A stretch of DNA of 64,000 nucleotides from CAZNXJ01 sp964577115 (lineage in GTDB: Bacteria; Planctomycetota; Planctomycetia; Pirellulales; Pirellulaceae). Where the stretch lies: positions 62,001 through 126,000 of the forward strand of contig CAZNXJ010000016.1 of NCBI GenBank assembly GCA_964577115.1, written 5' to 3'. This document shows, one piece after another, positions 51,409 through 60,051 of the stretch. Under the pieces are notes generated by a model. The model saw only the letters and a program-made list of their open reading frames with translations. It searched no databases and was not told the DNA's origin. The position numbers were made by a program, and so were the translations under genes. The stretch's first letter is position 1. The number at the start of each line of letters is the position of its first letter.

Positions 51409-52140
51409 ATGACCGGGAACCAGGAAGCGATCATCGGTCGGCATTCACGCGCGATCCGCATTCTGACTTGTCTGCAATCGGGTCCAACGTTCAACGCCAA
51501 GGAATTAGCCGAGCGGCTCCAGGTCAGCCGGCGCACGATCTACCGCGATCTGAATCTCATTCGCGGGGCTGGTTTTCGCGTCGAATTCGATGACGAGAGT
51601 GCGGGTTATCGCGTTGCCCATGCATCACCGAACGTGCTCGCTCCGCCGGGGTTCAGCGACCGAGATGTCGCGAAGCTGGCGCTCACGTCCCATCTGTCGA
51701 TGCTGCATGGCTTCTCGGCGTTCGGCGCGTCCGTACGTGAATCCGTCGCCCGGCTGCTCGGCCATTATCCTCCGCGCATTCGCGAGTCTATCACGCGGCT
51801 GCTGAATTGCTGCTCGGTCGACTTGCCGCGTCCGGCCTACTCGCGCGGGACGCTTGAAGTGATCGAAACACTGCTCTCCGCCATCGGCCACGGAAAGGCC
51901 GTGCGGCTCGCGTGGAGCGAACGGGCGGGCGATGAGCTGCGGTGGACCAAGTTCGCGCCCTATCGCATGATCGCGGGCCTCGAGGAATGGCAGATCGTCG
52001 GCCGCTCGACATACCATCGACGCACTGTGCGCTTCGCGGCCTCCCAGATCGCCGAAGTGCACCTGACGAACGATACGTTCCGCATCCCCGCCGGGTTCCG
52101 TACGCGGCAGGCGAATGGAGACTACCGAGGCCACGGATAG
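51409..52140 (+). CDS. WYL-domain transcriptional regulator
   Basis: The 243-residue protein begins at ATG 51409, preceded by a GGGAGGGAAGGA site. Residues 10-70 form a DeoR-type winged helix: SRAIRILTCLQSGPTFNAKE, LAERLQVSRRTIYRDLNLIR. The C-terminal part (about 90-235) is a WYL-type ligand domain with LVIGHGKAVRLAWSERAG-like strands (AIGHGKAVRLAWSERAGDEL, FAPYRMIAGLEEWQIVGRST). WYL regulators bind small molecules or nucleic acids and act on DNA damage, phage defence or metabolism. It follows the HAD/DHS-like/PfkB operon by about 160 bases and may regulate it, but the candidate terminator suggests a separate transcript. The convergent lipoprotein gene starts 45 bases past its stop. Confidence 0.87.
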   Translation: MTGNQEAIIGRHSRAIRILTCLQSGPTFNAKELAERLQVSRRTIYRDLNLIRGAGFRVEFDDESAGYRVAHASPNVLAPPGFSDRDVAKLALTSHLSMLHGFSAFGASVRESVARLLGHYPPRIRESITRLLNCCSVDLPRPAYSRGTLEVIETLLSAIGHGKAVRLAWSERAGDELRWTKFAPYRMIAGLEEWQIVGRSTYHRRTVRFAASQIAEVHLTNDTFRIPAGFRTRQANGDYRGHG

Positions 52141-52185
52141 TGCGGGCGGCGCGGGGTGTGGTCGCGCACGGAGCGGCGTGCTGGA

Positions 52186-53115
52186 TTAGCGATAGACTTC
52201 GGGCGGCGGCCCTTGAGCCGGCGAGGAGGATTGATTGGCGACGCGTGGCGAGCTGCGGCGCGGGGAGGGTACCGTGGATTGCACAGTCCGCTGAGTCCAA
52301 CGTTCGGCGACGCGCGTCGGGGCCTTCATGCGCAGCGGGCCATCGGTCTCAATCCGTTCGCCGTCCGGACCGACCAGTCGCACATAGACGTGCAGCTCGT
52401 CTTGCGACGGCGGCACGGAGAACGGCCCTTGGATGTGAATGCCGCTGTGAGCACCATCGAGCCGGAAGCGAGCCTTCGTAGCGCCCGCGTCGAATTCACC
52501 CACGAACAGGCGCTCCTCCTGAGCCGGGTCGAGCACGACGACTTTCATTTCGCCTTGCGGCGCGACGATGTCGCCATCGGCGTTGAACGGCACCACAATC
52601 AGCTCGACGCCGTCGATTCCCGGCACATCGTCGAAGTCGGCGACGCGCGTGAAGGGGCTGATTTCGATCCGCGCGACGCGGGGATCGAGCGGTCCGCGGC
52701 CCCGCCGGCTGACGGGCCGAGCGCCAATCGCGCTGAGAGCGCCGAAGTCGTCGTCGGCATCCTCGGGTTCGAGGTGGTCGGGGGACGCCGGCACACCGGG
52801 TTCGATGTCCGGCGGCGTTAGATCCGGTACGTCGACCGGCGGCACATCGCGCGGCGCCGAACGACGGGGGCTCGACGCGGGCGGAGGGGTCGGCGCCGGG
52901 CGCGGTCGCTCATCGTCGAGCGACGTGCGCGCGGACTGGGATTCCAAACGGCGCTCCAGGCGGTCCAGCCGGTGATCGAACTCGTACAGCTGGTCTTCGA
53001 GCACACGCACTTCGGCGCTGAACGCCTCGATGATGTACGCGTCGCGGAGCTGTCCGCGACAACCAGCGAGCGGCACGAGGCCGACGAGCAACGACGCGGC
53101 GAGACGCGACAACAT
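52186..53115 (-). CDS. Lipoprotein with coiled-coil and proline-rich linker
   Basis: The 309-residue protein has a lipoprotein signal (MLSRLAASLLVGLVPLAGCR, Cys at residue 19). Residues 24-60 are a coiled coil (EAFSAEVRVLEDQLYEFDHR, LDRLERRLESQSA); then a Pro/Asp/Glu-rich linker of about 80 residues (APTPPPASSPRRSA, PPVDVPDLTPPDIEP). From about residue 140 there is a beta-rich domain (ELIVVPFNADGDIVAPQGEM, KVVVLDPAQEERLFVGEFDA, FSVPPSQDELHVYVRLVGPD). I do not recognise the family. The protein probably spans from the membrane into the periplasm. It lies 79 bases downstream of clpP on the same strand but no functional link is evident. Confidence 0.82.
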   Translation of the reverse strand: MLSRLAASLLVGLVPLAGCRGQLRDAYIIEAFSAEVRVLEDQLYEFDHRLDRLERRLESQSARTSLDDERPRPAPTPPPASSPRRSAPRDVPPVDVPDLTPPDIEPGVPASPDHLEPEDADDDFGALSAIGARPVSRRGRGPLDPRVARIEISPFTRVADFDDVPGIDGVELIVVPFNADGDIVAPQGEMKVVVLDPAQEERLFVGEFDAGATKARFRLDGAHSGIHIQGPFSVPPSQDELHVYVRLVGPDGERIETDGPLRMKAPTRVAERWTQRTVQSTVPSPRRSSPRVANQSSSPAQGPPPEVYR

Positions 53116-53194
53116 GTTGCCTCCCCTCCTTGAGAGACGTTTCCATGTCGGGCCGATGGAAATACTCGGCTCGAGCTCTGCGACTCAGCCGAGC

Positions 53195-53806
53195 CTACTC
53201 CTTCGGCTTTCCTAATCCCTCGGGCTTCATCGTCTCGATCACTTTGTCGATCAGCCGATACTCCTGCGCTTCCTCGGCCGTCATGAAGCGGTCCCGATCC
53301 GTATCCTGCTCGACCTTGTCCAGCGTGTGCCCGGTATGCTTGATCAGGATCTCGTTCAGACGCTGCTTGATGCGTTTGAACTCCTTGGCATGGATGAGGA
53401 TTTCCTCGGCCGTGCCTTGCATGCCGGCGAGCGGCTGGTGGATCATGATGCGCGAGTTCGGCAGCGCGTGGCGCTTGCCTTTCGCGCCGGCGGTCAGCAG
53501 TACCGCGCCCATCGACGCTGCCTGGCCCACGCAGTAGGTGGCAACATCGCAGGTGACGAACTGCATCGTGTCGTAGATCGCCAGCCCGGCGCTGACGCTG
53601 CCGCCCGGCGAGTTGATATACAGGTGGATGTCGGCCTTCGGATCGTCCGACTGGAGGAACAAAAGCTGAGCCACAATTGAATTGGCCAGCTCGTCGGTCA
53701 CCTGGCTGCCGAGAAAAACAATGCGGTCCTTGAGCAGCCGGCTGTAAATGTCATACACCCGCTCCTCGCGCCCGCTCTTTTCAATTACATACGGCACTAA
53801 CGGCAT
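53195..53806 (-). CDS. clpP: ATP-dependent Clp protease proteolytic subunit (second copy)
   Basis: The 203-residue protein starts at ATG 53806; a TTG at 53828-53830 would add eight residues. Clp peptidase features are complete: INSPGGSVSAGLAIYDTMQF, catalytic Ser in CVGQAASMGAVLLTAGAKGK, His in LPNSRIMIHQPLAGMQG and Asp in VEQDTDRDRFMTAEEAQ. It forms tetradecamers that degrade unfolded proteins fed by ClpX or ClpA/C. It follows the other clpP by 70 bases, so the genes tig-clpP-clpP form a probable operon. Two paralogues may form mixed or separate barrels. No clpX gene is in the window. Confidence 0.95.
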   Translation of the reverse strand: MPLVPYVIEKSGREERVYDIYSRLLKDRIVFLGSQVTDELANSIVAQLLFLQSDDPKADIHLYINSPGGSVSAGLAIYDTMQFVTCDVATYCVGQAASMGAVLLTAGAKGKRHALPNSRIMIHQPLAGMQGTAEEILIHAKEFKRIKQRLNEILIKHTGHTLDKVEQDTDRDRFMTAEEAQEYRLIDKVIETMKPEGLGKPKE

Positions 53807-53875
53807 GGCCGTGCGACTCCCTGTGAGCAATAGTGTGTTGTGATTCGCGGCTGGGGTATGGCGCTCGGCCAGCGG

Positions 53876-54514
53876 TTAGCGGCCGTCTTCGTCTTCCACA
53901 TTTTCCGGCTTGCGGAGAATGTCATCCACGATGCCGTAGTTCTTCGCCTGCTCGGCACTCATGAAGAAATCCCGGTCCGTGTCCTTGGCGATCTTTTCCA
54001 GCGGCTGCGAAGTGTGCTCGGCGAGGATCTCGTTGATCATTTCGCGGTTGCGCAGGATTTCATTGCACTGGATCTCGATGTCGCTGACCTGACCGCTCAC
54101 GCCTCCGTAGGGTTGGTGCAGCATGATGCGCGAGTGGGGAAGGGCAAAGCGTTTTCCCTTGGCGCCGCCGGCCAGCAGCACCGCCGCGCCGCTAGCGGCC
54201 TGGCCTACGCAGTAGGTGGCCACCGGGCAGCTCAGGATCTGCATCGTGTCGTAGATAGCGAGCGTCGCGGAGACGTCGCCGCCCGGCGAATTCAAATAGA
54301 AGTGGATGTCCTTGCGGCGGTTCTCGCTCTGGAGATACAGCAGCTTCATCACCACTTCGTTGGCATTGCCCGTGTAAATCTCGCCCTGGAGAAAGACAAT
54401 GCGATTTTCGAGCAGCAGGTCGCCGAGTGTGAGCTGGCGCTGCCGCTGGTAGCTTTGGTACGAGTAGCTATCGAAAACGGGCAGGCTGCGCGTTTCGTTC
54501 ATGAAAACATCCAT
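53876..54514 (-). CDS. clpP: ATP-dependent Clp protease proteolytic subunit (first copy)
   Basis: The 212-residue paralogue has an N-terminal extension rich in Tyr/Gln (PVFDSYSYQSYQRQRQLTL) and the Clp signatures: FYLNSPGGDVSATLAIYDTM, catalytic Ser in CVGQAASGAAVLLAGGAKGK, His in LPHSRIMLHQPYGGVSG and Asp in IAKDTDRDFFMSAEQA. The residues after the catalytic Ser are Gly-Ala instead of the usual Met-Gly, a small change; the triad itself is intact. It lies 310 bases downstream of trigger factor and 70 bases upstream of the other clpP gene. Position near tig is common in bacteria, where trigger factor hands substrates to Clp. ATG 54514 is used; ATG 54502 is also possible. Confidence 0.94.
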   Translation of the reverse strand: MDVFMNETRSLPVFDSYSYQSYQRQRQLTLGDLLLENRIVFLQGEIYTGNANEVVMKLLYLQSENRRKDIHFYLNSPGGDVSATLAIYDTMQILSCPVATYCVGQAASGAAVLLAGGAKGKRFALPHSRIMLHQPYGGVSGQVSDIEIQCNEILRNREMINEILAEHTSQPLEKIAKDTDRDFFMSAEQAKNYGIVDDILRKPENVEDEDGR

Positions 54515-54824
54515 AGCAGGTCGATTCTCCCGGCCGCCCGCGGGCGGCGAGCGTAAATGGCAGCAAACCGGCGGCCTGAAAAGGCCGCTTGCGGAACGTC
54601 ACGACGGAGCTCGTTCCGACACATCGCCGCTTTCGCCGCTGCGAACGTAGCCTGGCCAAGCGCGCTCCGAAGGACGATCGGGCAGCTCCCCTCGCGGAGC
54701 CTCACTCGGATCGTCCTTGCTCTGCACACCCGGGCCAGTCGCCGACCGAATCGAAAGGATTCGTTACCGCTGCGACGACGAGCCGCTGGTTATTCTATAC
54801 GCGTCCAGGGCGGGGCGAGCACCC
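54515..54824. other. Intergenic region with an inverted repeat
   Basis: The gap of 310 bases separates trigger factor from clpP on the minus strand. It contains the inverted repeat at 54670-54718 (AAGGACGATC with GATCGTCCTT), whose loop is 29 bases; read on the minus strand it could form a hairpin after tig and before clpP. No T run follows closely. No gene is seen. Confidence 0.4.
54670..54718. repeat. Inverted repeat between tig and clpP
   Basis: AAGGACGATC (54670-54679) and GATCGTCCTT (54709-54718) are exact reverse complements, 29 bases apart. The loop itself contains another pairing pair, GCTCC and GGAGC, so a branched hairpin is possible. It may attenuate or stabilise the transcript between the two genes, or be an operator. 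Function not shown. Confidence 0.5.
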
Positions 54825-56327
54825 CTAGGAATGATCCACCGGCTGGCGCAGCTCCTCGGCTTCTCCTCCTTCAGCCTCGGGAATCTCCGTCTCGTTGGGT
54901 CCGCCACAAATGCGATGAGTAACGGGGGCGGTTTCGTCACGCGGCAACTGGTAAGGCACGTCCGTGAATTTCGCCTCGGAGGCGACCAGTTCGATGACCT
55001 TGCTCTCGATGATTTGATTGCGCAATGTGTCCATCTGACCGCGCTTCTCCAGCCGAGCTCGCACGCGCCGCGGAGACTCGTTGCCGTAGTACGCGATGAG
55101 CTGGATTTCCCGAGCGTAATCTTCTTCCGTCGCGTCGATGCCGTTTTCCTCCGCGATCCGCTCGAGAATGAAATGCTCACGCAGCGCACGGGCCGTGTTC
55201 GCCATGATGTTCTGGCGGAGGAAATTGGCCTGCGCCTGAATTTGCTCGACACTGAAGCCGCTCGACTGCAGCTCCATGATCGCGCGTTCCACTTCACGCC
55301 GCGACTGCCGCTTCAGCAAATCGGGAGGCAGCTCCCAGTCGGCGTTCGCCGTGAGCTTGCCGACGATCTGCCGACGAATTTCCTGCTGCTGGTGGTAACG
55401 CACGCGCCGCTCGAGGTCGCGGCGAACCGTCTCGCGCAATTCTTCTTCCGACGCGAAGCCGCCAATCTGCTCGAGGAACGACTGACTGAGTGTCGGCAGT
55501 TCCTGCCGCTTGACCTCGAGAACTTCGATCTCGACCGAGAGTTCCTTCCCGGCGAGATCCTCACGCGAAACTTCGTCGCTAACTTTCGCGGTGCCGGTGC
55601 GGCGATCACCCGCTTTGGCTCCGATCATCAATTGATCGAAGCCTTCCAGGGTGCCGTCTGGGAAGACGAGGCGGGGCCGGACACGGATCGATTCGTCCGT
55701 AATCTGCGAAATTTCCTCGCCTTCGTGCAGAAACCGCATGTTGACGACGACGAGATCGCCGTCTTGCGCCGCTTCCTCCGTCGGCACATAGCGGCTATAG
55801 CGCGCCAGAAGTTCCTTCAGATGCTGCTCGACTTCCTCGTCGGTGACTTCGTGCGTCAAACGCTGAATTTCGAGCCCACGCCATTCCGGCAAGTCGAACT
55901 CGGGACGCACTTCGAGATCGAATTCGAACGTCAGCGGGCCCTCGTCAGGCAGCTCGACGGCCTGATACCGAAAATCGGGCTCGCTGATCGCCGAAAATTC
56001 GTACTCTTCGCTGACCTGCTGCAAGCTGTCCAGCAGCAGCGAGCCCTTCACCTGCTCGCGGACCTGCTGACGAAAATGGTTCTCGACCAGCTTGCGCGGC
56101 GCCTTGCCAATGCGGAAGCCCCGGACCTCGGCCTTCGGCACCAGGTTATCGATCGCCTCGTTGATGTAGCGGTCGATGTCTTCGCGCGAGATCGTGACCG
56201 TAATATGACGCTGGCACGCCCCGGGCTTATCGATCTTCACATCGAGCTTCAGCTTCTGCTTCGGCTCGGCCCCTTCGCCTTCGGCGTCCGTGGGGAGGTC
56301 CCTGGTATCGGTTTCCGGTGACACCAT
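54825..56327 (-). CDS. tig: Trigger factor
   Basis: Trigger factor is the ribosome-associated chaperone and peptidyl-prolyl isomerase. The 500-residue protein has the ribosome-docking signature VRGFRIGKAPRKLVENHF (residues 69-86; canonical GFRxGKxP), a central PPIase-like domain (about residues 160-250; DGDLVVVNMRFLHEGEEISQ, VFPDGTLEGFDQLMIGAKAG) and a helical C-terminal domain (KRQELPTLSQSFLEQIGGFA, ELRETVRRDLERRVRYHQQQ). It is longer than the usual 430-450 residues because of an acidic N-terminal extension and C-terminal tail. It starts at ATG 56327, only 69 bases from the tRNA-Gly gene, which reads in the same direction and may be cotranscribed. The downstream genes are two clpP copies. 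Confidence 0.94.
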   Translation of the reverse strand: MVSPETDTRDLPTDAEGEGAEPKQKLKLDVKIDKPGACQRHITVTISREDIDRYINEAIDNLVPKAEVRGFRIGKAPRKLVENHFRQQVREQVKGSLLLDSLQQVSEEYEFSAISEPDFRYQAVELPDEGPLTFEFDLEVRPEFDLPEWRGLEIQRLTHEVTDEEVEQHLKELLARYSRYVPTEEAAQDGDLVVVNMRFLHEGEEISQITDESIRVRPRLVFPDGTLEGFDQLMIGAKAGDRRTGTAKVSDEVSREDLAGKELSVEIEVLEVKRQELPTLSQSFLEQIGGFASEEELRETVRRDLERRVRYHQQQEIRRQIVGKLTANADWELPPDLLKRQSRREVERAIMELQSSGFSVEQIQAQANFLRQNIMANTARALREHFILERIAEENGIDATEEDYAREIQLIAYYGNESPRRVRARLEKRGQMDTLRNQIIESKVIELVASEAKFTDVPYQLPRDETAPVTHRICGGPNETEIPEAEGGEAEELRQPVDHS

Positions 56328-56395
56328 GATGGTTGATCGCCTTCCGCGTCAGTAAGCCAGGACACGCATCCACGGTCCGGAATATCTCAAACAGG

Positions 56396-56468
56396 AGCGG
56401 GTGATGGGATTCGAACCCACGACAACAACGTTGGCAACGTTGTGCTCTGCCAACTGAGCTACACCCGC
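56396..56468 (-). tRNA. tRNA-Gly (anticodon GCC)
   Basis: The minus strand folds as a 73-base cloverleaf: acceptor stem GCGGGTG (56462-56468) with CACCCGC (56397-56403), a D-arm with AGCTCAGTTGGCAGAGC, anticodon stem CAACG with CGTTG around loop TTGCCAA, whose central GCC reads glycine codons GGC and GGU, and a T-arm with GGGTTCGAATCCC. The discriminator is U. The bases after it (CC then T) mean that the CCA end is not fully encoded. It lies 69 bases upstream of tig on the same strand. Confidence 0.97.
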
Positions 56469-56873
56469 CCAGACAACGGCGTGTGCCACGTTTCGCCCAC
56501 CGCCTCACGAGGCACTTTGCGGGTGACACGCGGTCACATGATCTAACGGATTATAGGGTCCGTGATCCGGCATGCAAGGGCAGTTAAAAGCCGCGGAAAG
56601 CAGGTAATTCAAGGGAGGTGAGGCGGGGGAGCGGCGGCGGTGCCCCCAAAGGGTGGCGGCAAAGGCCGCTCGAGTCCCGCCACCGGGCGAAAATTCTGTC
56701 TCTCCGGACCCCTAGGCGCCGGGCACGCCGCCGAGATCGCTCGTTCCGCGGGATGCGCAATTGGCTGGGGCGAAGGGCGCAGTCGGGACAATTGTTCGAT
56801 ACAATGGGGGGACCTAGCAACTTTGACGTTCAACCGGGAGGTTCTCTGCACGCCCAGAAGGGAAACGCAGGAT
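56469..56873. other. Divergent intergenic region, tRNA-Gly and FHA genes
   Basis: This 405-base gap must hold the promoter of tRNA-Gly (minus) and of the FHA gene (plus). It has a short interrupted palindrome ATTGT TCGAT ACAAT at about 56796-56811, with TACAAT as a possible -10 element, but no matching -35. No gene is seen; a frame open from 56640 belongs to the FHA gene and its upstream part has no protein-like features. Confidence 0.4.
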
Positions 56874-57374
56874 ATGCAAGCGAAGCTCATTGTGGTCGGC
56901 GGAGATATCGGCGCGGCCGAGATACCGCTCAAATTGCCGGCGACCATTGGACGTAGCCGTGACGCCACCCTGACGCTCGCCCATCCGCTCGTCAGCCGCC
57001 AGCACTGCGAGCTGTTCGAACAGGAGGGACGGCTGATGGTCCGCGACCTTGGCTCGCGCAACGGCACGTTTCTCGATAACGAACGCATTACCGAAGCCGA
57101 AGTGCGTCCGGGAGACCTGCTGACGATCGGGAATACGACCTTCCGAGCGGTGTTTGAGACCGACGACGAGGCTACCGCGAAGACGGTCCGAGCGCGCGAG
57201 ACCGTTCGCGACGATCAGGCCACCGTGCTCCACGTGCGCCGGGACCGTAGCGATAGCGCGATTCCGCTGTCCGAAGAAGAGCTGTTCCGGGAATCGGACC
57301 TGTCGGACGAAAATCTGGGTGTCGACAGCGGCCACTTCCGTGATCTCGACGTCGAGCGGCGTAGGCCTTCCTGA
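56874..57374 (+). CDS. FHA domain protein
   Basis: The 166-residue protein starts at ATG 56874. Residues 4-95 are a forkhead-associated domain with all key features: LPATIGRSRDATLTLAHPLV, SRQHCELFEQEGRLMVRDLG, SRNGTFLDNERI and VRPGDLLTIGNTTFRAVF, so the GR...SR.H...DLGS.NG pattern that binds phosphothreonine is intact. The C-terminal 60 residues are charged and likely flexible (TVRARETVRDDQATVLHVRR, DRSDSAIPLSEEELFRESDL) and contain several Thr that a kinase could modify. It lies convergent with the Ser/Thr kinase gene, 63 bases apart, so it may be a reader of that kinase, though nothing shows this directly. Confidence 0.9.
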   Translation: MQAKLIVVGGDIGAAEIPLKLPATIGRSRDATLTLAHPLVSRQHCELFEQEGRLMVRDLGSRNGTFLDNERITEAEVRPGDLLTIGNTTFRAVFETDDEATAKTVRARETVRDDQATVLHVRRDRSDSAIPLSEEELFRESDLSDENLGVDSGHFRDLDVERRRPS

Positions 57375-57437
57375 TCCGGCTCGGCCAACTGTTTTTCTTT
57401 TTCTCTTTACTCGCCCTTGTTCGCCCCGGCGCTATGC

Positions 57438-59294
57438 CTACCGCCTGTCGCTCACTGGAAAGGCAAGAGCGTGCATCGACCGGCAATGCGGGGCGAGCGT
57501 CTTGCGTAGGTGTTGCTGGAGCGAGATCAGGACGCTTGTCACGCGGGTGCTGTGCGCCGGATCGACGCTGCGATTCGGGTGGAGAACTTCGAGCGTGCGC
57601 TCGTCAAAACGCACCGCGTGAAAGGGGCTCTCTTCCGCGAGCGACGGGACATCGCCGAGCAGTTGCGGGAGCGACACATCGTCGGGCAACGGCGCGTCTC
57701 GCGCGAGCAGCACGATCGCTTCCCACCCCGTGGCCTCGATTTCCATCGTCCAGACTTCGTCCGGCGAGTCGGTGGGCAGAGCAAGTTCTGTGAGCGGCTC
57801 TTCCGAGACGCGCTCCTCCCAATCGGCCAGCTGCCACGGATAGATGGCCGTTACGCTGCCGGACGAGCCGATCCAGATCACATAAAGGAACCCCGGCGGC
57901 TCGGTCGTGATCTGAAGCCGCACCTGGTCGCCGTGCACCACCGGCAAAATCCCCGTGTCCTGCACGCGGCTCCACGCGCCTCCGCGCCAGACCAAGAAGT
58001 CAATTTCCGCGGCGGCTTGGGGAACTCCCGTCGCCTTTGGACTCTGGCGACTTGCCGGGGAACGGGACCGCAGCGAGCCCAGGAGAAGGCCAACGACGAG
58101 CACTGCGGCCAGCGCCGCGGTCGCTAGCGCCACGGCCCATGCCGGGTGGCGCCCCTTCGGCCGCACGGCAGCGCGGAGTGCCTGCGCCACGTCACCCGCC
58201 GTCGCGTAACGGTCCTCCGGGGCTTTCGCCAGACAGCGCTGGACCACGCGCTCGAGCTCGGCCGGCACCGCCGCATTCCACTGCCGGAGCGGGCGCGGAT
58301 CCTGCTTGAGGATCGCTTCGCGCAGCTGCTCGACCGAGTCGCCGACGAAGGGACGCCGCCCCGCGCAGGCTTCGTAAAGTATCACGCCGAGCGCCCAGAT
58401 GTCGGCGCGGCCATCCAACCGGTGCGTCTCGCCGCGCACTTGCTCCGGTGCCATGTAGGCCCACGAGCCGGCTTGTTCGCCCGCGCGCCAATGCTGATCG
58501 TCGTAGTGCACCGCGAGCCCGAAATCGGCGATATGCGGATCCTCGGACGCGTCCAGCAGGATATTGTCGGGGGACAAATCGCGATGCACGAAGCCGCGAT
58601 GGTGTGCGTACGCTAGGGCGTCGGCGACCTGCGCCAGCAGGTCCGCGGCGCGCTCGGGCGCCGGACGCTCGTGCTCCAGTGCATCGGCCAGTGTGGTCCC
58701 GTCGATCCATTGCATCACCGCATACAAACGCCGGTCGGCCAGCGCCTGGACGTCATATAAGCGCACGATGCCGGGGTGCTGGAGCCGAGCCGCGGTGCGA
58801 ACTTCTTCGACCAGCCGGTCGATTGCGGCTTGCGTTACAGCCGGCCCGCTCCCCGGAATCTTGATCGCCACGCGGCGATCTAGCTGCTGGTCGTGCGCCA
58901 GGAACACCGTTCCAAAGCGGCCGCGGCCCAGCTCGCGCTCGATGGTGTAGCGGCCGACGCTGCTTCCCGGCTCGAGCGTCCCTACGCCCTCGCCAGCCGT
59001 CGCGAACGCGCACTCGACCTGACGTTCGAACTTGGCAAACTCGCCGAGATAATCGTCCTTCTGCGGCGTTTCGCCACGCTGTCGGCGATACGCCAGTTCG
59101 ATCGCCAGCAGCTCCACGAACAACGCGCCCTGAAGCGGCGCGTCGACTTGCTCGAGCATCTCGGCGAGTAGCGGGAATTCGCCGCGCCGCCAGCGGTCCT
59201 CGAAGGCGAGGCACAGCCGGTCGATCAGGGCCGCGTCACCGACGCCATGCGGTTCGAATTCGAACGGACCGGGGAGGGGAGGGCGAGTATTCAC
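57438..59294 (-). CDS. Membrane serine/threonine kinase with DUF4384-like C-terminus
   Basis: The 618-residue protein begins with a GTG at 59292-59294 that overlaps the TGA of the sigma gene (GTGA), with AGGAAGGA upstream, so translation is coupled. An N-terminal helical region (1-105; FEDRWRRGEFPLLAEMLEQV, typical of planctomycete sigma-linked kinases) precedes the kinase domain at about 115-375: GRGRFGTVF, Lys145 in VAIK, HRDLSPDN (237-244; Ser in place of the usual Lys), ADFGL and APEQ. A membrane helix follows at about 385-407. The C-terminal part (about 425-580) resembles DUF4384: GDQVRLQITTEPPGFLYVIW and SVTAIYPWQ. This domain would lie outside the cytoplasm and could sense a ligand. 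Confidence 0.92.
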   Translation of the reverse strand: MNTRPPLPGPFEFEPHGVGDAALIDRLCLAFEDRWRRGEFPLLAEMLEQVDAPLQGALFVELLAIELAYRRQRGETPQKDDYLGEFAKFERQVECAFATAGEGVGTLEPGSSVGRYTIERELGRGRFGTVFLAHDQQLDRRVAIKIPGSGPAVTQAAIDRLVEEVRTAARLQHPGIVRLYDVQALADRRLYAVMQWIDGTTLADALEHERPAPERAADLLAQVADALAYAHHRGFVHRDLSPDNILLDASEDPHIADFGLAVHYDDQHWRAGEQAGSWAYMAPEQVRGETHRLDGRADIWALGVILYEACAGRRPFVGDSVEQLREAILKQDPRPLRQWNAAVPAELERVVQRCLAKAPEDRYATAGDVAQALRAAVRPKGRHPAWAVALATAALAAVLVVGLLLGSLRSRSPASRQSPKATGVPQAAAEIDFLVWRGGAWSRVQDTGILPVVHGDQVRLQITTEPPGFLYVIWIGSSGSVTAIYPWQLADWEERVSEEPLTELALPTDSPDEVWTMEIEATGWEAIVLLARDAPLPDDVSLPQLLGDVPSLAEESPFHAVRFDERTLEVLHPNRSVDPAHSTRVTSVLISLQQHLRKTLAPHCRSMHALAFPVSDRR

Positions 59295-59890
59295 GAGCGG
59301 GCGAGTCCTTCCTGTTCCCAGGTTTGACGGATCAACCGCACTCGCCGCTCGACCGTTGGAACCGATCGGCAAACACGCGCGGCTATTTCCACGTTCGTAT
59401 AGCCGTCGAGCTTCGCTTCGGCGATCTGGCGGAGCTCGCTGTCATCCAGTACGGCAATCATGCGCTGGCGCGTTTCCTTGAGCGCGAGCATCGCTTCGGG
59501 CGAACGGAACGCGTCGGTCCAAGGCCGCTCGTTCTCTTCGTAGCCCCCTTCCACGCTGTCCAGCGGCAACTCGGTCGCCTGCCGCTTGGTACACGCCCAA
59601 TAACGCCGCTCGTTCAGCGCCTTGCGCCGCGCGATGCACGCCAGCACACGCCACAGATCTTCCCGGTTGTTCAGATCGGGAAAGCTCCCACGCTGCACGC
59701 GGCGTAGAAAACTGTGCAGCGTTTGGATCGCGACATCTTCTTCGTCGCTCACGCGGCGCGGCGCGGCACCCAAATAGCGACGAGCGAGATGGGCCAGGCG
59801 ATGAAAGTATCGCTCGTAGATCCGCCCTGCCGCCCGTTGGTCGCCGGTCCGAGTTGCGGGTAACCACTGGCTGACCGATTCGTCCATCAT
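59291..59890 (-). CDS. ECF-type sigma factor coupled to a kinase
   Basis: The 199-residue protein has region 2 (about residues 12-80; RAAGRIYERYFHRLAHLARR, SDEEDVAIQTLHSFLRRVQR) and region 4 (about 140-195; DDSELRQIAEAKLDGYTNVE, IAARVCRSVPTVERRVRLI) of the ECF sigma-70 family, planctomycete type. ATG 59890 is adjacent to a second ATG at 59887; the frame upstream to 59992 is Pro/Arg-rich and unlikely to be translated. The stop overlaps the kinase start by four bases, and ECF sigma factors paired this way with Ser/Thr kinases are known from planctomycetes, where the kinase is thought to replace the anti-sigma factor. The regulon is unknown. Confidence 0.9.
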   Translation of the reverse strand: MMDESVSQWLPATRTGDQRAAGRIYERYFHRLAHLARRYLGAAPRRVSDEEDVAIQTLHSFLRRVQRGSFPDLNNREDLWRVLACIARRKALNERRYWACTKRQATELPLDSVEGGYEENERPWTDAFRSPEAMLALKETRQRMIAVLDDSELRQIAEAKLDGYTNVEIAARVCRSVPTVERRVRLIRQTWEQEGLARS

Positions 59891-60051
59891 GACGAGCTCG
59901 CACGCTGGCGGTCGTGAATCCAGGCGAGCCGGCCCCACGTCGCTCGGCCGTTCGCCGGCGGCCATTCTAACCGGCGAAGTCCGGCCACCCAATGAAAATC
60001 GGTCGGCCAGTGTCAGGCTCGTGTCACCCCGAGCGGGGCGCAGCGGGCGCG

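Noticed and set aside
54717..56321. A 534-residue plus-strand reading frame
   Set aside because: It is the full antisense of trigger factor; high GC leaves antisense frames open.
57375..57437. T-rich stretch after the FHA gene as an intrinsic terminator
   Set aside because: No stable stem precedes the T run; only short GGCC self-pairs are possible.
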